Below are positions 11,669 to 22,311 of a stretch of DNA of 64,000 bases, in pieces (the stretch's first letter is position 1; each line of letters opens with the position of its first letter). The notes beneath the pieces are model-generated. The model was not told where the DNA came from. It made no database searches and saw only the letters and a list, made by a program, of their open reading frames with translations. This DNA is from Clitopilus passeckerianus (lineage: Eukaryota; Basidiomycota; Agaricomycetes; Agaricales; Entolomataceae): positions 32,487 through 96,486 of the forward strand of contig CALYLX010000027.1 in the NCBI GenBank assembly GCA_944990035.1. The letters are read 5' to 3'. A program made the translations under genes and the position numbers.

Positions 11669-12645
11669 ATGGCTTCCACAGGCGAAGATTTGAGAGCGAT
11701 CGCCGTTTACTGCGGTTCTTCGATGGGGAAACGCGCGAGTTATGCGCACGCCGCCGAGTGTGAGTTCTCCGCGAGCTCCAGAAATCTCCACAGTATCGAT
11801 GAAGTCTATTTAGCGTTGGGATGCGCATTGGCAACACAGAATCGACCATTGGTTTACGGGGGTGGCGCCCAGGGAATAATGGGCGTCGTTTCCAATTCTG
11901 TGTTAGAGCACGGAGGAGAGGTAACTGGTGTCATCCCGTATGCGATGCTCGCACGCGGAGGTGAGAAGGATAAGATCACAGGTGATGTAGGGAGTGAAAG
12001 GCGACCAAACGAAGGAAATGTAAGGGCTTGATTTGCAACATAAAACAGGGACTAACGAAAGCTGGGGGGAAATCATCGTGTTTAGCTTCAAACTGTGAGT
12101 CGTGGCGCAAATGATCAATCTGATGATGTGGTAGATGATCGATGACCTTTCGCATCTTAGATCGTTGTGGAATCCATGCACGAGAGAAAGGTGGAGATGG
12201 CAAAGCGTTCGGCTGGCTTTATTGGGCTTCCAGGAGGATTTGGGACCTTCGAGGAGGTGACCATCTGGCTGTTTCTCTCCCCCAAAGCACTGATCGAAGC
12301 GGCACTCTTAGGTCATGGAGGTGACAACTTGGACACAGATTGGGATCCACCATAAGCGTACGTGTAGAGCGATCTTTGAATAGTAGAAGCTCAAATAGTT
12401 TTCTAGCGGTGATCGTCCTAAACGTTGAATCATACTACGAACCTCTCCGACAACTGGTCCAAAGGGGCGCCGAGGATGGTTACATCAACCCAGTGAACCA
12501 AGGTCTGATAACATTCGTCGATGGCCCAGCCTCCCCCGAAGAGCATGCTAGCTTTGATTGGGGGAAAGCAGCACTGGATGCTTTTGACAATTGGACTAGT
12601 CAGCAGAATGGCGTGCGGCCAATGTTTGATTGGACCAGAAGCTGA
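11669..12645 (+). CDS. LOG-family cytokinin riboside 5'-monophosphate phosphoribohydrolase
   Basis: LOG proteins cleave nucleoside 5'-monophosphates to free base and ribose 5-phosphate; in plants and some fungi this yields active cytokinin, elsewhere the substrate is less certain. Exons are 11669-12019, 12086-12094, 12161-12256, 12312-12357 and 12407-12645, sum 741 nt (246 residues), normal for the family. Visible motifs are [22 protein letters not shown] and [16 protein letters not shown], the last being the PGGxGTxxE signature with its catalytic Glu. The second exon is only 9 nt (Leu-Gln-Thr); it fits the conserved spacing before [10 protein letters not shown] and has a CTAAC branch-like site upstream. 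Skipping it would also keep frame. Older annotation calls this family lysine decarboxylase, which is wrong in substrate. Confidence 0.88.
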
Positions 12646-12737
12646 ACATCGAGATCGATCCCCTCTGTAGCTAATATTCCACCGGCTAGATAATTTTACA
12701 ATGCTGCGAGTATACCAAGTGTATATAAACGAGATCT

Positions 12738-14301
12738 TTATTTGGATGATGGCGTCGAGGGGTCGATAGCACGCTGTGCGTCCATAAAGGCGTTGATATC
12801 GTCTTCGGTGACTTTCTTGTGACGCTGTGGAAGACATTATGAATCGAGAACGGCGAAAAACACTGCCAAAACCCTACATCTTGGAAGTCTGACACAAAGT
12901 CCTGCAGAATTTTGATACATTTGCCCTTCAATTGACCTGTGAGCAACTCTCCAGCGCGATATTCCTGGAGAAAATCGTTTAGAAAAAATAGAGGCCTGAA
13001 CTCGTGGACTACGAACCTTTCCTATCCTCTCTAGCTCGTCGTCGTCGTCCAAGAAGAAGGTCAGATACTGATAGGCAACATCTACATCGGTATTTCCACC
13101 CAGCCGTCTATGCTCTTCCTCGGTTTCTTGACCACCTGAAAAACCATGTTTGTTGACTTTATTCTTGATTTGATTCGGAGTATCCGTCATGTAGATACTG
13201 CTATTCGGATCGCTTGCGCTCATCTTGGTCTGAGGGCCTTGCAATGCCGGGAAGAACTTTGAATGCAAGAGGGCCGGCTTCTCATATTTAAGCTTCGAGG
13301 CCACATCTCGAGTTAATCGGAAGTATGGGTCCTGGTCAATGGCGCAGGGTATCAAGCAAGGTATCTTCGTCTGAGTGCCGAATATTTGGGGGAATGTATT
13401 GGAAAATGAGGGTGCCGCTTGAATGGCAGCAAAGTGTATTTTCCCGATGTTATCCCTAATGAAGAGGTCAGACGACTTAGATCGACCAAAAAAGACAACG
13501 CAGTAACTGACGAGTCGTTGAAACCAAAAGTAGCTTTTGCCTGGCTGTATGTGATCTGTCGAGATATCTTGGAGACATTCTGGTAAAAGGCGCCGCCCAT
13601 GTAATCATAATTGCTGAATATGAAGGTCTTCTCTAGTTTGAAGCCGCATGCGATAATATCCCGTGCATTCTGCCGAGCAAACTGCTTTGTATCCTCTACT
13701 TTGAGTTTTTGCTTGAACAGGAACTTTTCATCATCTTTGTATTTTTAGCTTCTCCAAGGTCCCGAATAGTGGGTTTTACTTACCAGTCAATTGAATGACA
13801 AGTGGGACGTCAAAGACGTCTTGCATCCACCTATTTCATTTGCTTCAGACATGGATTCCAAGACGTATCGGTTGGCTCACTTGGTGAAGACAAATGGAAC
13901 CATATGGCCCAAGTGCATACTGTCACTGCTTGGACCTCTACCGGTGTATAGGAAGAAGGGTTTCCCTTGCTCATAACGATCTAGTATCTTGTCAAATTCT
14001 CTGGGGTTGGAGTGAGTCCTAGCCAAAGTAGCCACATTAACAAGTCATACCTATGCGAGAAGAACATCCCTCTTCTTAGAAATATATGTGGCCGATGTCC
14101 AGTGATCTTCTCAAACCGTTCTAAGAGGGCCTGATCAACTCTTCGAGTGCCAAATTGATCAATTAGCTTGTCATAGTCGATAGCAGCCTGCTTGCCGTCC
14201 TCTGTGACAGATCCTTGAACATCCCAGGGAGTCACCACCTGCTCATGAGGCTGAGCGTCTGTAGGTTTTATTTCAGGAGCTGTTGAAGAGTCTGCAGTCA
14301 T
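12738..14301 (-). CDS. WRS1: Cytosolic tryptophanyl-tRNA synthetase
   Basis: Charges tRNA(Trp) with tryptophan; class I synthetase of the eukaryotic/archaeal type. Exons are 14301-14051, 14000-13881, 13830-13784, 13734-13512, 13455-13017, 12964-12878 and 12824-12738, sum 1254 nt (417 residues), close to the usual fungal length. Motifs in order: [11 protein letters not shown]; the HIGH-equivalent inside [51 protein letters not shown]; and the KMSKS-equivalent TKMSASDP. The C-terminus ends in [14 protein letters not shown]. There is no mitochondrial presequence, so this is the cytosolic enzyme. It converges with the LOG gene (92 nt between stops) and diverges from NOT4 (169 nt between starts). 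Confidence 0.95.
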
Positions 14302-14470
14302 GGCTGGTGTCCAAGTGCGAGATTGACTCGAAAATCAAAGTTAGTCCATATCGGGAAACTCACGTGACACGCTCGTTGCCAAATAATTGCAACGTGAGAA
14401 ACTTTGCTGATTACACTTGGACCTCATTGTGCACCGCGTTTCCGACCTTTTTTCGACCAAATTCCTAGCA

Positions 14471-17400
14471 ATGTCCAGAGCTCATCTTCACCATTCTTTG
14501 CCAGCCGCGTCCCCTCATGCTGGCACCTCTATATCCCAGTCCAAATCGCATGTTCTTGCGGGAGTTCAAGACGCGTATTGGAGTGATGATGAGGCGGTAT
14601 GTTCCCATTCATTAACAGGAACAGAGAAGGTTGAACACGCGTTTTCAATGATCAGGAAGATGCAGAGTGCCCTCTCTGTCTCGAAGAAATGGATGTATCT
14701 GATCTCAACTTCAAGCCGTGTGTCTGTGGTTATCAGGTAAAAGGATCTTGCGGCATGATTGTTACAACTCACTAAACTCTGCATCTCTGCTAGATATGCC
14801 GCTTTTGCTGGCACCACATCAAAGAGAACCTCAACAAGAAGTGCCCTGCATGTCGAAGAGCTTATACGGACGATACTATCGAGTTTAAACCTGTAAACAC
14901 CAAAGAGTCAGTACGCGTCTCTTTAGTCGCAGATGTTTTCTGACCAGAAACTTTATAATTTATAGTCACAAGCGTCTCACTCAGCAGAAAAAGCAGAGAG
15001 AGCGAGAAAGGAAGGAATTGGATCAGTTAGGAAGGCGACATCTCGTAAATGTTCGCGTGGTCCAGAGGAACGTCGTGTATATTGTCGGCATAGGCCCTCG
15101 CTTTGCCAAAGAAGAGGTATGCACGTCATTGATTTGCCTCCCATTAATCTAATATTCCTCCCAGCTCATCCCCACGTTGCGGTCACACGATTACTTTGGA
15201 CAATACGGCAAAATTTCCAAGATCCTCATTGTTAAACGCACGCCATCCGGTGGGGGTGCCCCAGTGGTTGGTCTTTATGTAACTTTTCACAGAAAGGAGG
15301 ATGCAGCGCGATGTATTGCAGCCGTTGATGGAACTGCCTCTCCTGGTAGTGGGCGTGAAGTCATGCGAGCCAGCTATGGCACAACCAAATATTGTATGGC
15401 CTTTCTTCGCGGGGCATCTTGCAACGATCAGAATTGCATGAATCTCCATGAATGGGGCGATGAAAAAGATTGCTTCACCAAGGAGGATTTAACGACGCTG
15501 TGCGTAAGGTCTCAAGGAACAAAAATAAGTACTAACGGTGGTACATATGTAGAAAACACACCATGAAGGCTACCGAAAGTCGTACAAGAACCATCGCCTC
15601 CAAGAAAGGTCACGAGTCAGAAGGTTTGAGAGTTCCACTCGATCCACTGAATATTACTGAATTGTCTCTCCATAGTTGGATTGCCTCGAGCGGCCTCTTG
15701 GGCCCAGAAGCCCGCAACAACGCATACACCCAGCGCAGTTTCTGTATCAACATCATCTTCGTCGATGCGACAGAATCGTCGGGGCCTCATCTCCAAGCAA
15801 AGCCGTGGATCTACCTCTGGCCCATCCGAGCCTCGCATTAGTAGTTCTCGATCACAGGAGGCAAAAGCTACCCCGCCCGTGGCGCAACTCCCAGAACCCA
15901 TCGTCCCGGCCGTGCAGCCAATTCCCGAACCTGAGTCGCAGCCACCCCTGGAACGGCCTGAATCAACTCGGCCGCCATCATCGTTCTCTCCCACACCTTC
16001 AGGAGTAACGGAGTCTGACCAAGATGCGGCAGAACTAGTTCCTCAAACTGGATCGTCAGAACCCCCTCTGCCCCCTGGACTTCCACTTCTACCTCCCGGA
16101 CTACCTGCTCCCCCTCCCCCTGGTGTTTTAAGCCCAGCTGGACCTCCTCGAACGGAATCTGCATCTCCCCAAACTCCCCTACTGTCTTCCTCATCTTCTT
16201 ATCAAATGTCAACTGCAGCGCGAGCACTTTTGGATGATGTGAAGGCACGGAGAGAGTATACAGACCCGGAAACCGCAAATCAAAGTCCCTTTCCGGACCT
16301 TGACAGAACCCTACAAAGTCTTACTCACAGTGACAACGGCGGTTTCAGCTTCAACCTGGACCCCAGTCTTGTGGCAGAAGATTCGGAGAGTTATTCCATA
16401 CCTGAATTTCAATTTAACCCCAGCACCCCTTTCAATGGATCATACCTAGATGCCTTTCCGGCTTTGCGTGTTTCGACGAACACGCAGCCGCCCCTCATGT
16501 ATCCCCCTGGTCTCCAGCAGATTCCACAAGGCTCTCGGGCTGGCTATAATAATGCCTCTAGATATCCCGTGGCAGGCCGCGACAGTCAGTTGTCTAGTCC
16601 TACTAGCTACATGGGTTCTTTCAATCCATTCGCCGAAGCAGCTGAGGATCGTTCAGAATCGCTAACGTCCTCCCCCGCCCTCACGCACCGCAGTCAAACG
16701 GATGATGAAATCAGCCGTGGCGTTTCTCGCTTTGGGTTTGCTCGTGGCAAGCAATCATCTGGAACAAAATCAGCTCTTCGTCAAGTCAATCCCCCAACAA
16801 CCAATGTGTTTGACTCTCCAGCTTCGAAATTACAGTCACTGAAGATGTCAGACGCGACATCGCTATTTCCACAACCCATGGCCCCTCAATTTTCCGGCCC
16901 TTTTGTTGAGCAACAGCCTCCTCTGTTCAACTCAGACGTAACGGAATCGCAATTAAGGGACTTCATTCAATCGAGCAAGGAGCGAGCTATGCTGGGTAGT
17001 GCAGGTAAGCAAAACCTTTGCAAGATCCAAAAAAAAATGCTAATATTTGGCATCACAGCCCCTGAAATGTTGGCCAAGGGCATGGCGTATCCCAACCAAT
17101 TCACCGATCCCGCCATCGTTTCTGCACCATTCATACCAAATCACGGAAACGATAATTATAACCAGGCGCTTGCTCATGGGCCCCCACCTGGCCTGTCGTT
17201 CCCGCCGGCGCATAGACCAGAAACAATATTGAGGCCCCATCCGAATGAGTTACCCGTTAACAATGGTGAGTATTCAATCTTGTTCTGTTCTGAGGGGAGG
17301 GAGGCCACTATCACCGAGTGCCGTACTTTCTCAGTGCGGATGAATTTTGATCAGCGTTGATCAACCTCCCAGGATCACTTCTCCCGCTATTCGCGTCACT

Positions 17401-18945
17401 TGCAATGAATGCCTCAACTCGCCAATACACGTCACATTCCTGATCAATGTCTTCCTCCCCTCGTACGGTACCGCCACCCCTATCTGATACTGATTTCTTG
17501 ATACTTCAGTATCGACTCCACCTTCTCCGAAACCCTCTCCCGTTTTCTCTGCGTCTGACTTTCCTGCGCTTCAGCCGTCGCTCGCCGCAGATAATAGCCC
17601 TCGTGAAGGGCCCAGCACATCAAAATCAGTGCCAGCGATAAAAACCCTAGAACAAGCCCAGAAAAAAGCGACTAAATCCTCCCCTATCGCTGAGTCTACG
17701 AGCGATCGACCCAAGCCCGCCCCTGCGGTATCCAAGACAACTGAGCGACCCAAATCAGACAGAAAGGCGGTAGAGGTTGAGAAGGCTGTCGAGCCTGGGA
17801 AGACCAAACCCAAAGAACAACCCGAAAAATCAGAGAAGACTTCCAACGAGGCTCGCCGTGCAACACAGAAAGACCGACCTGTGCAACCCAAAGCCAAGGG
17901 TCAGAATGCTAAACCTAAAGCAACCAGCAAAGAGGAGGAACCGACACGAATGAAACCCTCCCCGAAGGCGCCCTCCCTGCCAGCCCCGGAGGAGCCCACT
18001 GTACAAGTCCCGTTATTGTCCAAGAAGCCAAAGAAGAGCAAGCCCGTTTCCAAGCCCCTCAGGCCGGTAAAGGATGGAAATGCTCATGATGATATACCAA
18101 GCACGCCTTCCACGACGACTGCCGAAGCTACCCTCATGCCGTCCGGCGTCGAGAAAGCCACCAGCACGTCTGATCTGCTATACCAGTCAGATTACGACCT
18201 CCCTACTCCCATCTATGATTTGATCGAGGAAATCAACATCGCGAACCCTGCAATGGACCTTCCAAACCATCCTTTTTTCGATCTTCACAAACTTCATCCG
18301 ACGGCATCCATGCCTCTGGAATACGGACCCCTAGTTCATGCTCTCTCTGCATTATCCGTCGGCGGTGGCTCCTTCTCCCATAATATGCCTTCTGGCTCCA
18401 TCGACAATGCCGTATCCTCCTTCCAACAGCTCTTGGAAACATTGACCCAAACCATCTCAGACCTTCTCCGCCTCTTACCGCGTACAACCTGGGATGACAG
18501 CTCCTCATTCGATGGTGTGCTGCGCGATATGCTGAAGGGTGATGACTTCTTGGACGATGCCGGAGAAGATTCCCATGGCAAGGATGACGAAGTGGCCGCG
18601 CTCACATTGGCTCTGGAGCGTCGCGCTCGTTGGATGGAAGTGCAGTTGTCAAAGTTGGAAGAACTCCACCGAGATATCAACACGGCAGCAGTTCGGGCAA
18701 TTCTGTCATTCAATGACAATGGATGGGATCCTCGTGGCTTCCTACCTCGCAGTGGCACCTCCCTGAGGAAGTTTGATAATCTGGGCTTGGTAGAAGAAAA
18801 TGGGCGAGTGAGGTCGATGAATTCTGACGAGTTGTTCGAGAGATTGGAAGTTGCCAAAGATGCCACACTTCTCGCGGAGACTGAACTACGCGAGGCGATG
18901 GAAAGGTTGCAGGCAATTAGACCTATAGGGATGGAAATATTCTGA
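14471..18945 (+). CDS. NOT4: Not4, RING E3 ubiquitin ligase of the CCR4-NOT complex
   Basis: Not4 (CNOT4) ubiquitinates ribosome-linked and other targets as part of CCR4-NOT. Exons: 14471-14596, 14656-14736, 14794-14906, 14966-15116, 15165-15499, 15553-15623, 15676-17004, 17059-17265 and 17510-18945, sum 3849 nt (1282 residues). Residues about 44-95 form the C4C4 RING (CPLCLEEMD, CVCGYQICRFCW, KCPACRRAY). A coiled, basic linker precedes an RRM (NVVYIVGIGPRFAKEE; KISKILIVKR). A CCCH-type finger follows (YCMAFLRGASCNDQNCMNLH). The rest is a long Pro/Ser-rich region and then a charged, partly helical C-terminal section ending in RLQAIRPIGMEIF. The last intron is 244 nt, about five times its neighbours. 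The very long tail is common in basidiomycete homologues as far as I recall, but I cannot check that here. Confidence 0.9.
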
Positions 18946-19077
18946 TCATATTTGCATAAGATGGGCGTTCGTGTAATGGTCTTTTTAGATTACGGTGCCT
19001 TCATCTAGACTAGATTTATCATATTGGCCTCTAATGCGCATTAGAATGCACTCCTTGCCCCTACCCTGAACAGTAGA

Positions 19078-21493
19078 TCAAGCTTCCTTGGGATCAGGAT
19101 ACAACTATGGTGGACTCATCAGTGGACGCTAACGGATGAGAAGCTAAAAAAGTACCTTTCCTGGGTTCATGAGGTTCAGAGGATCGATAGCCCTCTTAAC
19201 CGTCCTCATCAATTCAACGGTGCCTTCGCCGAGCTCTTCTGCCAGATACTCTTTCTTACCCAACCCTACGCCATGTTCTCCCGTGCCTCGAGGATAGTAA
19301 GCACCTTTAGGGACCTTCAGCTATGAGAAGAACGTACAAGTTCCGTCGAGAGCTAAAGCCCGATGCACGAGTCGGTGAACGGCATCATTGACTTGCATCA
19401 ACTCGTCATCGTCGCGGAAAAGGATCAATGCATGGAAATTCCCATCTCCAACATGGCCCACGATCGTACTCTGCAATTTAGACTCAGTGAGGTCTTGCTT
19501 CGTCTCATAAACAAGCTGAGGGAGTTTCGAGACAGGGACACTGATGAAGGGTACCGTTAATCAGCAAGATAAGCGCTTCCGTAGGTCAGAATTGTACCGA
19601 CCAGACGTCTGTTGTCCAGCACCGGGTCCCGGGATTGGCAGCCAGAGTAGACATGAGTGCATATTTACGGTTCTGCCAGAGCTCGTCTGCTTCTTGATCT
19701 GTAGCTGTAAATCGGAACCGGGCACCCGAATGCCTGTCGGCTATTTTCTGAATCTGCTTTGCAGCAATCTGAGTGGATTCCGGGTCGCCTTGGATCTTGA
19801 AAAAGAGGGTGTCCTTAACAGGGTAAGGAGCCTCCACGATACCTGCATCGTTGATAGCAGCCATCACTGGAAAGGTTAGACGTCAACAAATGAAGCTAGG
19901 CCCTCAGAGTGCTCTCCTACTTCTATCGTCTAGCAATTCTATGCACTCTGTGAGAGCGAGTCAATGCACGTTCACGTCCTTGAGAGGTCAGACATACGGA
20001 TATGGGGACCTGAGGGCGTGTTGAGAATTTCTTGCACTGCAGCGACGGCATGTTCCACATCGGGGAACTGAGCCATTGCTACTTTAGTTGGCAGCAGGGG
20101 TGCCAATCGTAGCGTTGCTACAAGGAGACGGCCATGAGAATAAGTTAAGACCATTCCTAAACAGTTCATACCTTCTGTGACGATACCAAGCGTCCCTTCT
20201 GCACCAATAAAGAGTTTAGTGGTGTCAAAGCCGGTGGCAGATTTTCTAGCCCTTCGCCGGGTTTTGATCACTTCACCGTTGGGGAGAACGACGGTCTACA
20301 AGGGAGTGGAAATATGCATTCTATCACAGATTGGTTTTTCACCTACAAGGTTAAGGAACCATTCACCCCTAGCAGTTCCATATCGTACAGCATTCGCTTA
20401 ATGTTCCGTTAGGTCGAGAAAGACTTTATGGACGTGTTTGAGAACTCACTACCACTACAACCGGTCCCAACCATACCCCCAATAGTCTATCATTTAAAAT
20501 TAGTTTCTCTGCAGAAATTCGATGGTGATGAACCTACAGCACCAGGGCCCGGGTCGAGCTACATGGATATCCGTAAGCACGCGGCAGAGCACTGGGTCAT
20601 TAGCCACTCACGGGGAAGAATAGAGGGATCCCTTGCTCTTTCAAAGCATCGTTGATATCTTCCCAACGGGCTCCAGACTGACAAATTAAGTCAGAATCGT
20701 TGACTGGGATCTTGAATTAGCACGACACAACAGAAGAATAGTTTCAATGCTGACCATTAACTTGAAGGATTTTGTTCATTCTAGACATATCAATGCAAAT
20801 ACTTCCGGGTGGGCACTAATACCGGCAATATAAGCCGATGGATGATTGAAGATATTACTATAATTACACCAGAGGTATGACCCTCAAGGCTGGTTCCACC
20901 GCTGTAAGCAGTGATAGGCATCCTGTACTTGCGAGATATGTTCACTATCTTGACGACATCCTCAGTGCTTGTCGGTCGAACCTTACAGTACGATGAGATG
21001 GGAGTAACGAAGGGAGGACGATATCTCACAATGACAGAGTGAGGCGATGCTGGGTGATACGAATTCGGCGAGAACCCGTAATCTTTCAGGGCGGCAGCGT
21101 CGGTGACAACTTGGTGTGCGTTGGGGAACGCATCCTGAAGGTCAGATATGGCCAATTGAATCTCTTTGGCCGTAGCATAACCTAATTCCAGCGATTCTGC
21201 AGAAACCCTTCGCTGCGACAAGTATTCTTCGGTGAGAATGACTGACGACACGGCACTCATGATCGAGAACTTACAGGAACGACGTATGCAAGGAGGGCAG
21301 CACCAGCAGTTATCGCTGAAAAGGCCAGCCATTTGGAATTCAAACCAGATTGTCGACTGCTAGCCGAGGGAGATGGTGTTGCAGCTGAGGACAAGGTGCG
21401 AGCAGACCAACCAACCGGTGCCAGTGGGATGAAACCTGGGGTTCGCGTCTGGCGCAGTTGGCGAAGGCTTCCTATACGTTGAGGGCGAAACAT
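19078..21493 (-). CDS. DLD1: Mitochondrial D-lactate dehydrogenase (cytochrome), FAD-dependent
   Basis: Oxidises D-lactate to pyruvate and passes electrons to cytochrome c at the inner mitochondrial membrane. I read 15 exons: 21493-21304, 21241-21030, 20981-20868, 20815-20755, 20703-20612, 20558-20538, 20486-20453, 20396-20347, 20295-20172, 20117-19998, 19947-19921, 19866-19602, 19540-19338, 19286-19156 and 19104-19078; sum 1671 nt (556 residues). The N-terminus is Arg-rich ([17 protein letters not shown]) and followed by a membrane segment, as expected for a presequence plus anchor. The FAD-binding domain shows [16 protein letters not shown] and [11 protein letters not shown]; the oxidase C-terminal domain shows [15 protein letters not shown] and [15 protein letters not shown]. 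The junction of exons 1 and 2 uses a weak donor (GTGCTG) but is the only one I found that keeps frame. Exons of 21 and 27 nt are notable. Confidence 0.9.
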
Positions 21494-21660
21494 TGAGAGG
21501 CGACGCTGCCAGAAGTTTTCGATAGTCACTGTCGTATTTAACTTGGCGTAGGGTTGCACCTAAAGGCAACTTTTAGCCGACCTCGACGAGCTTGCAAGTT
21601 TAGACGGTGATGACATTTCTTCCGAGACGCGGTTCACACGAGTAATACCCTTTGCTAGTG

Positions 21661-22193
21661 ATGGTGACGATAATGGAGAACTTGAAACAGATACCGGCCG
21701 ACTCTCTTCCTCAAGGTTCCAATCCAGCGGCCGACGATGCCGTTAGGCAGCAGGAGGAACAGATGAAACGAGATCTCATAGCGACAATCCTCGATACATC
21801 TGCTCGTGAACGATGTGAGGACTAAGCAGTATCAACCCTGGCCACTGATGAACTTAACCTATCGATGTAGTATCAAGGATAAGTCTCGTCAGCCCCGAAA
21901 GATCGAAGAAGATTGAGGAGCTTCTGACGAGGTTGGCTACGAGTGGACAGCTCCGCGGACGAGTTACTGACGCCCAGCTCGTCGACCTTCTGGAGCAGGT
22001 AAGCTCTCTCTCGCAGACCCTTGAAATTGATATCATATTTCTGATTCAAACAGATGGAGGGTGGCCAATCGCAGAAGGCGAAGACGGGAACAATATCAGT
22101 GAGTAGTAGCCCAATTGCATTCACATCCAGGCTCATTCCTTGTGATTGTAGTATCAGAGACGAAGGGATCCTGATGATGATTTTGACATCTAG
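21661..22193 (+). CDS. PDCD5 / TFAR19-related small nucleic-acid-binding protein
   Basis: Exons 21661-21814, 21871-21998, 22054-22098 and 22152-22193 add up to 369 nt (122 residues), the usual size of PDCD5-like proteins. The core shows MKRDLIATILDTSARERL, SRISLVSPERSKKIEELL, then GRVTDAQLVDLLEQMEG, and it ends in YQRRRDPDDDFDI, the typical charged tail. In animals the family is linked to apoptosis and chaperonin binding; in fungi its role is poorly known. A second Met at codon 5 could serve as start. It faces PAN2 tail to tail with 118 nt between the stops. Confidence 0.92.
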
Positions 22194-22311
22194 TTCATTC
22201 TTGGCACCTCAAACGCAGATAATGAATGTAATGGGATTGCTCTCAAGTACATATAACGCTACACTATATCTGCTGCCTCGGTCTACTGTATGTTCCTTTG
22301 TGCGATCGTGC

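Noticed and set aside
11669..12645. Possible cytokinin or other secondary-metabolite cluster around the LOG gene
   Set aside because: Its neighbours (PEP7, WRS, NOT4) are housekeeping genes, with no IPT, P450, synthase, transporter or pathway regulator nearby.
14001..14050. A 32-nt intron in the tryptophanyl-tRNA synthetase gene (14050-14019)
   Set aside because: Extending to the CCCCAG acceptor at 14001 gives a normal 50-nt intron and restores the conserved FFSHREFDKIL reading, so the ultra-short intron is not needed.
17383..18945. NOT4 ending at 17440 with a separate gene starting near 17629
   Set aside because: Joining 17265 directly to 17510 keeps frame through a continuous, similarly composed protein to 18945, with no promoter or start needed in between.
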